From Pseudomonas baltica (GTDB taxonomy: Bacteria > Pseudomonadota > Gammaproteobacteria > Pseudomonadales > Pseudomonadaceae): 64,000 nucleotides of DNA. Made by a program: the position numbers and the translations under genes. This document shows, piece by piece, positions 18,563-27,111 of the stretch. Where the stretch lies: NCBI RefSeq assembly GCF_031880315.1, contig NZ_CP134771.1, positions 3,096,001 to 3,160,000 of the forward strand, read 5' to 3'. The notes under the pieces were generated by a model, which saw nothing but the letters and a program-made list of their open reading frames with translations, was not told the origin of the DNA and did no database searches. Position 1 is the first letter of the stretch; every line of letters starts with the position of its first letter.

Positions 18563-18999
18563 TGGCCATTCGTCTGCTACTGGGTTTCGACTACGGCACC
18601 AAACAGATCGGCGTCGCGGTCGGCCAGGTCATCACCGGCCAGGCCCGCGAACTGTGCACGCTCAAGGCGCAGAACGGCGTGCCGGACTGGAACCAGGTCG
18701 AAGCACTGATCAAGGAATGGAAGCCCGATGCAATTGTCGTCGGCTTGCCGTTGAACATGGACGGCAGCCCTAGCGACATGAGCGAACGCGCCGAAAAATT
18801 CGGCAGGCGCATCAACGGCCGCTACAACATTCCCGTGCACACCCACGATGAACGCCTGACCACCTTCGAGGCCAAGGGCGAGCGTATGGCCCGCGGCGGG
18901 CAGCGCGGCAGTTACCGCGACAATCCGGTGGACGCCATCGCCGCCGCCCTGCTGTTGCAAGGCTGGCTCGAGGCCAACGCCGATCAGCTAGGCGCCTGA
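18562..18999 (+). CDS. ruvX: RuvX/YqgF, RNase H-fold Holliday-junction/pre-16S rRNA nuclease
   Basis: The product is 145 residues. The RNase H fold signature is LLGFDYGTKQIGVAVG at the start, with VVGLPLNMDGSPSDMSE in the middle, DERLTTFEA and DNPVDAIAAALLLQGWL at the end. The acidic residues (D in FDYG, E in DERLTTFEA, D near the end) form the metal site. YqgF in E. coli processes the 16S rRNA 5' end. It is translationally coupled to yqgE through an A shared between TGA and ATG. Confidence 0.95.
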   Translation: MAIRLLLGFDYGTKQIGVAVGQVITGQARELCTLKAQNGVPDWNQVEALIKEWKPDAIVVGLPLNMDGSPSDMSERAEKFGRRINGRYNIPVHTHDERLTTFEAKGERMARGGQRGSYRDNPVDAIAAALLLQGWLEANADQLGA

Positions 19000-19117
19000 G
19001 CGCTATTTTCAGAAGCCACACTTCCTGCGGCCGTGCTCCCCTGAACCTGGGGCCGGCTCAGGAGTGAAAATATTTCGCCCGGTGTGAATCGATGCCCGGC
19101 GCCTTTCAGGAGTACCC

Positions 19118-19636
19118 ATGAGCCTTCCCAACCCCGCCGATCTGATCCGTCAGATGGCCATCGACCTGCAGGCCCATCTGGCCAAGCGCGAGATCAGCGA
19201 GCCACGGTACATCGGCATCCGCACCGGCGGCGTCTGGGTTGCCCAGGCGCTTTTGGCCGAGCTGCACAGCGAGGCGCCGCTGGGCACCCTCGACGTGTCG
19301 TTCTATCGCGACGACTTCAGCCAGAACGGCCTTCACCCGCAAGTGCGCCCCTCTGAGCTGCCGTTCGAGATCGAAGGCCAGCATCTGGTGCTGATCGACG
19401 ATGTCTTGATGAGCGGTCGCACTATCCGCGCGGCCCTCAACGAGCTGTTCGATTATGGCCGCCCCGCCAGCGTGACCCTGGTATCGCTGCTTGACCTTGA
19501 TGCTGGCGAGTTGCCTATTCGGCCCAATATCGTCGGCGCGACACTGTCGCTGGCCGCCCACGAACGGGTAAAATTGTCCGGCCCCTCACCGCTCGCCCTC
19601 GAGCGCCAGGACCTCGCCTCCGCCTCCAGCCTTTAA
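19118..19636 (+). CDS. pyrR: PyrR-type bifunctional protein (pyr regulator / uracil phosphoribosyltransferase)
   Basis: The product is 172 residues, a type I phosphoribosyltransferase. The PRPP-binding motif [18 protein letters not shown] is intact (about residues 91-108), as is the start [13 protein letters not shown]. Members either attenuate pyr mRNA or act as a uracil phosphoribosyltransferase. I see no convincing PyrR attenuator in the 118-base gap before the gene. It heads pyrR-pyrB-pyrC', the normal Pseudomonas order. AGGAG precedes the ATG. Confidence 0.94.
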   Translation: MSLPNPADLIRQMAIDLQAHLAKREISEPRYIGIRTGGVWVAQALLAELHSEAPLGTLDVSFYRDDFSQNGLHPQVRPSELPFEIEGQHLVLIDDVLMSGRTIRAALNELFDYGRPASVTLVSLLDLDAGELPIRPNIVGATLSLAAHERVKLSGPSPLALERQDLASASSL

Positions 19637-19649
19637 GGGTCCCCACGCG

Positions 19650-20654
19650 ATGACGCCCATTGACGCCAAGCGCCCGCTGCAGCTCAACGACCACGGTCAG
19701 CTGCGGCATTTTCTTTCGCTCGACGGTTTGCCCAAGGCCTTGCTGACCGAAATCCTCGACACCGCCGACTCGTTCCTCGAAGTCGGCGCGCGGGCGGTCA
19801 AGAAGGTCCCGCTGCTGCGCGGCAAAACGGTGTGCAACGTGTTCTTCGAGAACTCCACGCGCACCCGTACCACCTTTGAACTGGCCGCCCAGCGCCTGTC
19901 GGCCGATGTCATCACCCTGAACGTGTCGACCTCCTCGACCAGCAAGGGCGAGACGCTGTTCGATACCCTGCGCAACCTCGAAGCCATGGCCGCCGACATG
20001 TTCGTGGTCCGCCATGGCGATTCCGGTGCCGCGCACTTCATCGCCGAGCACGTGTGCCCCGAGGTAGCGATCATCAACGGTGGCGACGGCCGCCATTCGC
20101 ACCCGACCCAGGGCATGCTCGACATGCTCACCATTCGCCGTCACAAGGGCAGCTTCGAGAACCTCTCGGTAGCCATCGTCGGCGATATCCTGCACTCGCG
20201 CGTCGCGCGCTCCAACATGCTCGCCCTCAAGGCGCTGGGCTGCCCGGACATCCGCGTGGTTGCGCCCAAGACGCTGCTGCCGATCGGCATCGAGCAGTAC
20301 GGCGTCAAGGTCTACACCAATCTTGAAGAAGGCCTTAAGGACGTCGACGTGGTGATCATGCTGCGCCTGCAGCGCGAACGCATGCAGGGTGGCCTGCTGC
20401 CGAGCGAGGGCGAGTTCTACCGCCTGTTCGGCCTGACCACCGCGCGCCTGGCCGGCGCCAAGCCGGATGCCATCGTCATGCACCCAGGGCCGATCAACCG
20501 CGGTGTCGAGATCGAATCGGCGGTGGCCGACGGTCCCCATTCGGTCATTCTCAACCAAGTCACCTATGGCATCGCGGTGCGCATGGCGGTGCTGTCCATG
20601 GCCATGAGCGGGCAAACCGCCCAGCGTCAATTCGAGCAGGAGAACGTGCAGTGA
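19650..20654 (+). CDS. pyrB: Aspartate carbamoyltransferase, catalytic subunit
   Basis: The product is 334 residues. It transfers carbamoyl from carbamoyl phosphate to aspartate, the committed step of pyrimidine synthesis. Signatures are the carbamoyl-phosphate loop [13 protein letters not shown], the HPTQ motif in [14 protein letters not shown] and [12 protein letters not shown]. Pseudomonas-type ATCase has an N-terminal extension and forms a dodecamer with an inactive PyrC' chain. The start here ([17 protein letters not shown]) fits that longer type. The stop overlaps the GTG of the next gene by four bases. Confidence 0.97.
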   Translation: MTPIDAKRPLQLNDHGQLRHFLSLDGLPKALLTEILDTADSFLEVGARAVKKVPLLRGKTVCNVFFENSTRTRTTFELAAQRLSADVITLNVSTSSTSKGETLFDTLRNLEAMAADMFVVRHGDSGAAHFIAEHVCPEVAIINGGDGRHSHPTQGMLDMLTIRRHKGSFENLSVAIVGDILHSRVARSNMLALKALGCPDIRVVAPKTLLPIGIEQYGVKVYTNLEEGLKDVDVVIMLRLQRERMQGGLLPSEGEFYRLFGLTTARLAGAKPDAIVMHPGPINRGVEIESAVADGPHSVILNQVTYGIAVRMAVLSMAMSGQTAQRQFEQENVQ

Positions 20655-21922
20655 GTCTCAGCATCCTCGGGGCCCGTGTCATCGACCCCACCAGCGGCCT
20701 GGACAGCATCAGCGATCTGCACATCAGCGAAGGCAAGATAGTCGCCATTGGCGCCGCGCCGGCCGGTTTCAACGCCAGCCAGCAACTCGACGCCAAGGGC
20801 CTGGTAGCCGCCCCTGGCCTGGTCGACCTCAGCGTCGCCCTGCGCGAGCCGGGTTACAGCCGCAAGGGCACTATTGCCAGTGAAACCCGCGCCGCGGCGG
20901 CCGGCGGCGTGACCAGCCTGTGCTGCCCACCGCATACGCGCCCGGTGCTGGACACCTCGGCAGTGACCGAGCTGATCCTCGACCGCGCTCGCGAGGCCGG
21001 GCACTGCAAGGTGTTCCCCATCGGTGCGCTGAGCAAGGGGCTGGAAGGCGAGCAACTGGCCGAGCTGGTCGCCCTGCGCGATGCCGGTTGCATCGCCTTC
21101 GGCAACGGCCTGCAAAGCTTCCACAACACCCGCACGCTGTGCCGGGCGCTGGAATATGCCGCCACCTTCGACCTGACCGTGATCTTCCATTCCCAGGACC
21201 GTGATCTGGCTCAGGGCGGCCTCGCCCACGAAGGCCCGACCGCCAGCTTCCTCGGCCTGCCGGGGATTCCCGAAACCGCCGAGACCGTGGCCCTGGCCCG
21301 GGACCTGCTGCTGGTCGAGCAAAGCGGTGTGCGTGCGCACTTCAGCCAGCTGACCACCGCTCGCGGCGTGCAGTTGATTGCTGATGCGCAGGCGCGCGGC
21401 TTGCCGGTCACGGCCGATGTGGCGCTTTATCAGCTGATCCTTACTGACGAGGCGCTGATCGACTTCTCCAGCCTCTACCACGTGCAACCGCCGCTACGCA
21501 CCCGCAAGGACCGCGATGGCCTGCGCGAAGCGGTAAAGGCCGGGGTGATTCAAGCGATCTCCAGCCATCACCAGCCCCACGAACGCGATGCCAAGCTGGC
21601 GCCGTTCGGGGCGACCGAGCCAGGCATCAGCAGCGTCGAACTGCTATTGCCGTTGGCACTGACGCTGGTGGCCGACGGCCTGCTGGACTTGCCGACACTG
21701 CTGACGCGCTTGAGCGCCGGCCCAGCCAAGGCCTTGCGCCTGCCAGCGGGCGAGTTGAAAGCAGGCGCTGCGGCGGACTTGGTGTTGTTCGATCTGGACG
21801 CCTCTACCGTGGCCGGCGAGCGTTGGTTGTCGAAGGGCGAGAACAGCCCGTTTCTGGGCCACTGCCTGCCGGGGGCGGTGCGTTACACCCTGGTGGATGG
21901 GCATATCAGCCACGGCGGCTGA
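20651..21922 (+). CDS. pyrC': Inactive dihydroorotase-like subunit PyrC' of the ATCase complex
   Basis: The product is 423 residues with the amidohydrolase fold of dihydroorotase. The catalytic HxH motif normally found in the D-x-H-x-H-LREPG box reads [10 protein letters not shown] here, so both zinc-binding histidines are gone. This is the known feature of Pseudomonas PyrC', which has a structural role in the PyrB-PyrC' complex. Start is GTG in a GTGA overlap with pyrB, so the two chains are coupled. An active PyrC must be encoded elsewhere. Downstream lies a REP. Confidence 0.93.
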   Translation: MSLSILGARVIDPTSGLDSISDLHISEGKIVAIGAAPAGFNASQQLDAKGLVAAPGLVDLSVALREPGYSRKGTIASETRAAAAGGVTSLCCPPHTRPVLDTSAVTELILDRAREAGHCKVFPIGALSKGLEGEQLAELVALRDAGCIAFGNGLQSFHNTRTLCRALEYAATFDLTVIFHSQDRDLAQGGLAHEGPTASFLGLPGIPETAETVALARDLLLVEQSGVRAHFSQLTTARGVQLIADAQARGLPVTADVALYQLILTDEALIDFSSLYHVQPPLRTRKDRDGLREAVKAGVIQAISSHHQPHERDAKLAPFGATEPGISSVELLLPLALTLVADGLLDLPTLLTRLSAGPAKALRLPAGELKAGAAADLVLFDLDASTVAGERWLSKGENSPFLGHCLPGAVRYTLVDGHISHGG

Positions 21923-21955
21923 GACCGTCCTTAATCATTCACCACTCCCCGGTAG

Positions 21956-22007
21956 GATCGCGCTCTGCCCGCGAAGCGTTTAACGGCTTCGTGGACAGAG
22001 CTCGATC
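21956..22007. repeat. REP palindrome
   Basis: GATCGCGCTCTGCCCGCGAAGC, a seven-base loop, and the inverse copy ending GAGCTCGATC form a long imperfect hairpin between the convergent pyrC' and the TM2 gene. It may end both transcripts. Confidence 0.8.
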
Positions 22008-22034
22008 CCGCAGGGGTGAGGGGTCGCCCATTAT

Positions 22035-22457
22035 TCAGCGCCCGGACCGGGCATTGGAAAGCGACACTTGATCATTCAACGTCCAGAAGTCATACAGCAC
22101 CCCTAGAAAGAACAACCCGCCGGTCAGTAGATAAATTATCCCGCTGATCCATTTGCCCTGATACATCCGGTGCACGCCGAACAAACCCAGAAACGCCAGT
22201 AGCAGCCAGGCCACGCTGTAATCCGTCGGCCCAGGGGTAAAGCGCAGGTCCGCTTCCCGGTCCATGGACGGGATCAGGAAGAAGTCGATGATCCAGCCGA
22301 TTCCGAGCAGGCCCAGCGTGAAGAACCAGATCGTGCCCGTCACTGGCTTGCCGTAATAGAAGCGATGGGCACCGGTAAAACCAAAAATCCACAACAGGTA
22401 CCCGAGCAGCTTGCTATGGGTATCCTGGGTGACCGGGTAAGAACGATAGCTACTCAT
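22035..22457 (-). CDS. Membrane protein with two TM2 domains
   Basis: The product is 140 residues, built from two TM2 units. Each has the G-x-x-G-x-H-R-[FM]-Y mark: FGFTGAHRFYYGKPVTG near residue 25 and LGLFGVHRMYQGKWISG near residue 94. Each unit is followed by a hydrophobic helix and a D-F/W turn (IIDFFLIP, LYDFWTL). TM2 proteins are small membrane proteins of unknown function. The gene stands alone, convergent with pyrC' and divergent from the NlpC/P60 hydrolase. AGGAG precedes the ATG. Confidence 0.85.
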   Translation of the reverse strand: MSSYRSYPVTQDTHSKLLGYLLWIFGFTGAHRFYYGKPVTGTIWFFTLGLLGIGWIIDFFLIPSMDREADLRFTPGPTDYSVAWLLLAFLGLFGVHRMYQGKWISGIIYLLTGGLFFLGVLYDFWTLNDQVSLSNARSGR

Positions 22458-22667
22458 AGGAGACCTCCAGACAGCTGATAGTTAAATTTTTTCATTATTT
22501 CTGTGACTTTTTTGTCCTGCCCCGACGTGTGGTCATTTTCTCGTACACCCCGGTCAAACCCGCGTTTTACCTGACTCTCTGGTCACCCAGTTAGCTTTTT
22601 CACCGTGATGGCACGTCTTTGACACAGCCTCGACGCTGAATGAAGGGGTTAATTCAGAAAAAAAACC

Positions 22668-22676
22668 TGTTATAAA
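22668..22676 (+). promoter_or_regulatory. Candidate extended -10 promoter of the NlpC/P60 gene
   Basis: TG-T-TATAAA at 22668-22676 fits an extended -10 box and lies 31 bases before the ATG. No good -35 hexamer is present at 17 bases, which extended -10 promoters tolerate. Inferred only. Confidence 0.4.
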
Positions 22677-22707
22677 GTTTCGCGCCTAACCAAACGAGCC
22701 TTGCCAA

Positions 22708-23565
22708 ATGCGTCCTTTTTTCAAGACATGGCTAACCATCTGCCTACTATTGCCCCTGGCCGCCCACGCCACCAACCGTGAGCAACGACTTCCTGAACCA
22801 GCCGGTCACACGGCCAAAAACGAGAAAACCAAACCGAACATCAAGCTGGCTAAAACCGAAACCGCTACCAAGACTGCCAAGCCATCGGCAGCCGCCAAGC
22901 ACAAGACACCTACCGAAGCTCGCAACACCAAGCACAAGGCCCCTGTTCTGGCGAAGAACAGCGTAAAAGACAAAGAACTGCACAAACTGGAGGCTGCTGC
23001 CGAAGCCCAGGCCGCCAACGAGGCGATTGACGCCAAGGTTGCCGAACTCTCTGCACAGTTGAACGGCCCAAGTCAGCCTATCCGTCGCGGCAAGCACAGC
23101 GAATCGCTGGTGTCGGCCCGTAACACCGCCGCACAGATGTCCACCAAGCAGAGCAGCGAAGTCCTCAGCCGCGCCGTGAACATGCTCGGTACCCCGTATG
23201 TGTATGGTGGCACCACCCCGAAGAAAGGCTTCGACTGCAGCGGGTTGGTCAAATATGCCTTCAAGGATGTACGTTCGGTGGACTTGCCGCGCACCTCCAA
23301 TGCCATGGCCGAAGGTCACGGCCAGAAGGTCGATCGCAAAGACTTGAAACCGGGTGATCTGCTGTTCTTCAACATCGAAGGGCGCCAGGTCAACCACGTT
23401 GCCATCTACTTGGGCAACGACCGCTTCATTCACGCCCCACGCACGGGCAAGAACGTGTCCATCGACACGCTCGACAAGCCGTATTGGGATGAGCATTACG
23501 TCGTCGCCAAGCGCGTATTGCCCAAGCAGAAACAAGCCCCCGTGTTGCGCCTGAGCCAACGCTGA
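22708..23565 (+). CDS. Secreted NlpC/P60 (C40) peptidoglycan hydrolase
   Basis: The product is 285 residues. It has a signal peptide (TWLTICLLLPLAAHA), then about 110 residues of Lys/Ala/Thr-rich, probably disordered sequence. The NlpC/P60 domain spans about 145-275. The catalytic Cys is in FDCSGLVKYAF, the His in VNHVAIYLG and a third polar residue in FIHAPRTGK. The family cleaves D-Glu-mDAP type bonds in peptidoglycan stems. The basic linker could tether the enzyme to the wall. It is not part of an obvious operon and is followed by a near-perfect BIME. Confidence 0.92.
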   Translation: MRPFFKTWLTICLLLPLAAHATNREQRLPEPAGHTAKNEKTKPNIKLAKTETATKTAKPSAAAKHKTPTEARNTKHKAPVLAKNSVKDKELHKLEAAAEAQAANEAIDAKVAELSAQLNGPSQPIRRGKHSESLVSARNTAAQMSTKQSSEVLSRAVNMLGTPYVYGGTTPKKGFDCSGLVKYAFKDVRSVDLPRTSNAMAEGHGQKVDRKDLKPGDLLFFNIEGRQVNHVAIYLGNDRFIHAPRTGKNVSIDTLDKPYWDEHYVVAKRVLPKQKQAPVLRLSQR

Positions 23566-23569
23566 AATC

Positions 23570-23658
23570 AAAAGCTTCGCGGGCAAGCCTTGCTCCCACA
23601 GCGTTGACTGATCCTGAGTCATACACCTGTGGGAGCAAGCCTTGCCCGCGAAGCTTTT
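23570..23658. repeat. BIME with 32-base inverted arms
   Basis: The arm at 23570-23601 (begins AAAAGCTTCGCGGGCAAGCC) and the inverse arm at 23627-23658 differ at a single base out of 32. The element sits between the convergent NlpC/P60 gene and pilT, 12 bases from the pilT stop, and can form a strong bidirectional hairpin. Confidence 0.9.
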
Positions 23659-23670
23659 CGCTTTTTGCCT

Positions 23671-24705
23671 CTAGAAATTATCCGGCGTCTTCGCCTTCTC
23701 CCGCGCACTCTCACGCGCGATGATCCCTTTGCTCAGCAGATCCTTCAGGCAGGCGTCCAGCGTCTGCATGCCAATCGAACCACCGGTCTGAATGGCCGAA
23801 TACATCTGCGCCACCTTATCCTCGCGGATCAAATTGCGGATGGCCGGAGTGCCGATCATGATTTCGTGCGCGGCTACCCGCCCGCCACCGATCTTCTTCA
23901 GAAGAGTCTGGGAAATCACCGCTTGCAACGATTCCGACAGCATCGAGCGAACCATGGACTTTTCTTCGGCCGGGAATACGTCGACCACCCGGTCAATGGT
24001 TTTCGCCGCCGAGGTGGTGTGCAAGGTGCCAAACACCAGGTGACCGGTCTCCGCGGCTGTCAGGGCCAGACGTATGGTCTCCAGGTCGCGCATCTCGCCC
24101 ACCAGGATCACGTCCGGGTCTTCACGCAATGCCGAGCGCAGGGCATTGGAGAAGCCCAGGGTGTCGCGGTGCACTTCGCGCTGGTTGACCAGGCACTTCT
24201 TCGACTCGTGGACGAACTCGATTGGGTCTTCCACGGTGAGGATGTGGTGATGCTTGTTGGCATTGAGGTAATCAATGATTGCCGCCAGGGTGGTCGATTT
24301 GCCCGAACCGGTCGGGCCGGTCACCAGCACCAGACCACGAGGGACATCGGCAATACGCCGAAACACATCCCCCATGCCCAAGTCTTCCATACTCAGTACT
24401 TTGGACGGAATGGTTCGGAAAACCGCACCCGCGCCACGATTGTGATTGAATGCGTTGACCCGAAAGCGCGCCACGCCCGGCACCTCGAAGGAGAAGTCCG
24501 TCTCCATGAACTCCTCGAAGTCCTTGCGCTGGCGATCGTTCATGATGTCGTAGATAAGGTCGGTGACGGCTTTCTTGTCCAGCGCCGGCAGGTTGATGCG
24601 GCGCACATCGCCATCCACACGGATCATCGGCGGCAAGCCGGCCGACAGGTGGAGGTCGGAAGCACCTTGTTTCGCACTGAAAGCCAACAGCTCGGTAATG
24701 TCCAT
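23671..24705 (-). CDS. pilT: Type IV pilus retraction ATPase PilT
   Basis: The product is 344 residues, exactly the P. aeruginosa PilT length. Motifs: Walker A GPTGSGKSTTLAAI, Asp box EDPIEFVHESKK, Walker B region VGEMRDLETIRLAL, His box GHLVFGTLHTTSAAKTID and the PilT-specific AIRNLIRE near the C-terminus. This hexameric ATPase depolymerises pili and powers twitching. ATG 24705 has GGGGAG five bases upstream; the frame is open another 20 codons. In P. aeruginosa pilU follows pilT directly. Here the next gene downstream is the NlpC/P60 hydrolase, so pilU is absent from this locus. Confidence 0.97.
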   Translation of the reverse strand: MDITELLAFSAKQGASDLHLSAGLPPMIRVDGDVRRINLPALDKKAVTDLIYDIMNDRQRKDFEEFMETDFSFEVPGVARFRVNAFNHNRGAGAVFRTIPSKVLSMEDLGMGDVFRRIADVPRGLVLVTGPTGSGKSTTLAAIIDYLNANKHHHILTVEDPIEFVHESKKCLVNQREVHRDTLGFSNALRSALREDPDVILVGEMRDLETIRLALTAAETGHLVFGTLHTTSAAKTIDRVVDVFPAEEKSMVRSMLSESLQAVISQTLLKKIGGGRVAAHEIMIGTPAIRNLIREDKVAQMYSAIQTGGSIGMQTLDACLKDLLSKGIIARESAREKAKTPDNF

Positions 24706-24771
24706 GAGACTCCCCAAATACGGACAAGCAGGTAGAATGCCGCAGACCCTCGGATCCACTGGCAAAAATCA

Positions 24772-25458
24772 ATGTCCACGATAGCAGACAACGTTTTATC
24801 GGTAAGCGCGCGAATTTATGCAGCCGCCCAGGCAGCCGGTCGTGAAACTGCCGCCGTCGGCCTGCTGGCAGTGAGCAAGACCAAGCCCGCTGAGGCGGTG
24901 CGCGAAGCCCACGCCGCCGGCATCAAGGATTTTGGCGAAAATTATCTGCAGGAAGCCCTCGAAAAACAGGCGCAATTGACCGACCTGCCCTTGAGTTGGC
25001 ATTTCATCGGCCCCATTCAGTCAAACAAGACGCGGCCCATCGCCGAACATTTCGACTGGGTGCACTCCGTGGATCGCCTGAAAATTGCCCAACGCCTGTC
25101 CGAACAACGCCCCGCCGGCTTGGCACCTCTGAATATCTGCATTCAGGTAAACGTCAGTGGCGAGGCCAGCAAGTCCGGCTGTAGCGCGGCCGACCTGCCT
25201 GCGCTCGCTGCCGCTATCGCGGCGCTGCCGAACCTGCGTCTACGTGGACTCATGGCGATCCCCGAGCCCACCGAGGACCGCGCAGCACAAGATGCGGCCT
25301 TCGCGACGGTCCGACGCTTGCAGCAAGAACTGGATCTACCTCTGGATACGCTTTCCATGGGCATGAGCCACGACCTGGAATCCGCCGTTGCCCAAGGCGC
25401 GACCTGGGTGCGCGTCGGCACCGCGCTGTTTGGTGCCCGCGACTATGGCCAGCCCTGA
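24772..25458 (+). CDS. yggS: YggS/PLPBP family PLP-binding homeostasis protein
   Basis: The product is 228 residues, a single-domain PLP protein of alanine-racemase-like barrel fold. The PLP lysine is in LLAVSKTKP (about residue 36). Other family marks are FGENYLQEALEK, WHFIGPIQSNK, VNVSGEASKSG and SMGMSHDLESAV. It buffers free PLP and affects amino-acid metabolism, with no known catalysis. It is the first gene of yggS-proC-yggT and diverges from pilT across 66 bases. The yggS-proC pairing is widespread. Confidence 0.95.
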   Translation: MSTIADNVLSVSARIYAAAQAAGRETAAVGLLAVSKTKPAEAVREAHAAGIKDFGENYLQEALEKQAQLTDLPLSWHFIGPIQSNKTRPIAEHFDWVHSVDRLKIAQRLSEQRPAGLAPLNICIQVNVSGEASKSGCSAADLPALAAAIAALPNLRLRGLMAIPEPTEDRAAQDAAFATVRRLQQELDLPLDTLSMGMSHDLESAVAQGATWVRVGTALFGARDYGQP

Positions 25459-25492
25459 TGATGCGCTCCCCCCTTCTTTTCAAGGATCAGTC

Positions 25493-26311
25493 ATGAGCAA
25501 GACTCGTATTGCGTTTATTGGCGCCGGCAACATGGCTGCCAGCCTGATTGGCGGCATGCGTGCCCAAGGCGTCGAAGCAGCGCAGATCCGCGCCTGCGAC
25601 CCGGGCGCGGAAACCCGCGCGCGGATCAGCGCCGAGCACGGCATTGAAACTTTCGCCGACAGCGCCCATGCCATCGACGGCGCCGACGTGGTGCTGATTG
25701 CCGTCAAGCCGCAGGTAATGAAGGCCGTGTGCGAAAGCCTGCGCCCACACTTGCAGCCTGGCCAACTAGTGGTCTCTGTGGCTGCGGGCATCAACTGCGC
25801 CAGCATGACCCGCTGGCTCGGCGAGCGCCCCATCGTGCGCTGCATGCCCAACACACCGGCGTTGGTACGCCAGGGCGTCAGCGGCCTGTACGCCACCGCT
25901 CAGGTGACCGCGGAGCAACGCCAGCAGGCCGAGGAGCTACTGTCGGCCGTCGGCGTCGCCTTGTGGCTGGATGAAGAACAGCAACTGGACGCCGTCACTG
26001 CGGTGTCCGGTAGCGGTCCGGCGTATTTCTTTCTGCTGATCGAAGCCATGACCGCCGCCGGCGTCAAGCTCGGCCTGCCGGCAGAAACAGCCGCCAGGCT
26101 GACCCTGCAGACCGCCCTTGGCGCTGCGCATATGGCCATCAACAGCGATGTCGACGCCGCCGAGCTGCGCCGCCGGGTGACCTCACCAAACGGTACCACC
26201 GAAGCCGCTATCAAGAGTTTCCAGGCCGATGGCTTCGAAGCACTGGTCGAAAAGGCGCTGAGCGCCGCCGCACACCGATCGGCAGAGCTCGCCGAGCAGT
26301 TGGGCAACTGA
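25493..26311 (+). CDS. proC: Pyrroline-5-carboxylate reductase
   Basis: The product is 272 residues. It reduces 1-pyrroline-5-carboxylate to proline with NAD(P)H. The dinucleotide motif IAFIGAGNMAASLIGG is at the start. Catalytic-domain marks are RCMPNTPALVRQGVSGLY, AVSGSGPAYFFLLIEAM and the VTSPNGTTEAAIKSF signature. The ATG at 25493 follows AAGGA and gives the standard N-terminus; the open frame runs 35 codons back into yggS. It is the middle gene of a PLP/proline unit with a 34-base gap from yggS. Confidence 0.97.
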   Translation: MSKTRIAFIGAGNMAASLIGGMRAQGVEAAQIRACDPGAETRARISAEHGIETFADSAHAIDGADVVLIAVKPQVMKAVCESLRPHLQPGQLVVSVAAGINCASMTRWLGERPIVRCMPNTPALVRQGVSGLYATAQVTAEQRQQAEELLSAVGVALWLDEEQQLDAVTAVSGSGPAYFFLLIEAMTAAGVKLGLPAETAARLTLQTALGAAHMAINSDVDAAELRRRVTSPNGTTEAAIKSFQADGFEALVEKALSAAAHRSAELAEQLGN

Positions 26312-26321
26312 GGAGTCGATG

Positions 26322-26939
26322 ATGATTGGATTGAACACCGCTGCAATTTACGTAATTCAGACCATTGGCAGCCTTTACCTGCTGATCGTGCTGCTGCGCT
26401 TCGTCCTGCAACTGGTGCGAGCGGACTTCTACAACCCGCTCAGCCAGTTCATCGTGCGTGCCACCCAGCCTCTGCTGCGGCCACTGCGCAAGGTAATCCC
26501 CAGCCTGTTCGGCCTGGACATGTCCTCACTGGTCCTGGCGCTGGTCGTCCAATACTTGTTGATGAGCCTGACCTATCTACTGGCCGGCGGTACCTTCGGC
26601 CCTCCCTACGCGCCGTCGGCAGGCGCTCTGGCCGTGCAGATGCTGGTGTGGTCGATCATCGGCGTGACCGCGCTGTTCTTGAAGATCTTCTTCTGGGCAA
26701 TGATCATCAGCGTGATCCTCTCCTGGGTCGCTCAAGGTAGCCACAACCCCGGTGCCGAGCTGGTCAACCAGATCTGCGAGCCCGCGCTGGCGCCGTTTCG
26801 CCGCATCGTGCCGAGCCTTGGTGGCCTGGATATCTCGCCGATCCTGGCATTCATGGTGCTCAAGCTGCTGGACATGCTGGTGATCAACAACCTGGCGGCC
26901 ATGAGCGGCATGCCGGATATCCTGCGCCTGCTGGTTTGA
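26322..26939 (+). CDS. yggT: YggT family integral membrane protein
   Basis: The product is 205 residues with two copies of the YggT unit. Each has a helix followed by a P-L-x-x-x-x-x-x-P pattern: YNPLSQFIVRATQPLLRPLRKVIPSL near residue 40, and NQICEPALAPFRRIVPSLGGLDISP near 148. The function is unclear; homologues occur in cell-division and osmotic-stress contexts. AGGAG overlaps the proC stop. It gives better spacing to the second of two adjacent ATGs (26322) than to the first (26319). Confidence 0.9.
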   Translation: MIGLNTAAIYVIQTIGSLYLLIVLLRFVLQLVRADFYNPLSQFIVRATQPLLRPLRKVIPSLFGLDMSSLVLALVVQYLLMSLTYLLAGGTFGPPYAPSAGALAVQMLVWSIIGVTALFLKIFFWAMIISVILSWVAQGSHNPGAELVNQICEPALAPFRRIVPSLGGLDISPILAFMVLKLLDMLVINNLAAMSGMPDILRLLV

Positions 26940-26950
26940 CGAGCACCCAT

Positions 26951-27022
26951 CTCTCTGTGAGAGCAGGCTCTGCCCGCGAAGCGGTTAAAGGCTTCGCGGA
27001 CAGAGCCCGCTCCCACAGGGAG
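26951..27022. repeat. REP palindrome
   Basis: GAGCAGGCTCTGCCCGCGAAGC (26961-26982) and its inverse GCTTCGCGGACAGAGCCCGCTC (26991-27012) enclose eight bases, with further pairing in the flanks. It follows yggT and precedes the metX leader. Confidence 0.85.
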
Positions 27023-27026
27023 ATGG

Positions 27027-27045
27027 GGTGGCCACTCAGGCCACC
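27027..27045 (+). promoter_or_regulatory. Perfect stem-loop in the metX upstream region
   Basis: GGTGGCC-ACTCA-GGCCACC is a perfect seven-base-pair hairpin 67 bases before metX. A second small stem (CCGCT/AGCGG) follows it. There is no T-run, so it is not a standard terminator, and I do not recognise a SAM or SAH riboswitch. Its role is unknown. Confidence 0.35.
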
Positions 27046-27111
27046 GGCTTCGCTTGCCGCTAAGGGCAGCGGTCTTTAGACTTACGCCTCATTTATGCGA
27101 GAGCAGGGTCG

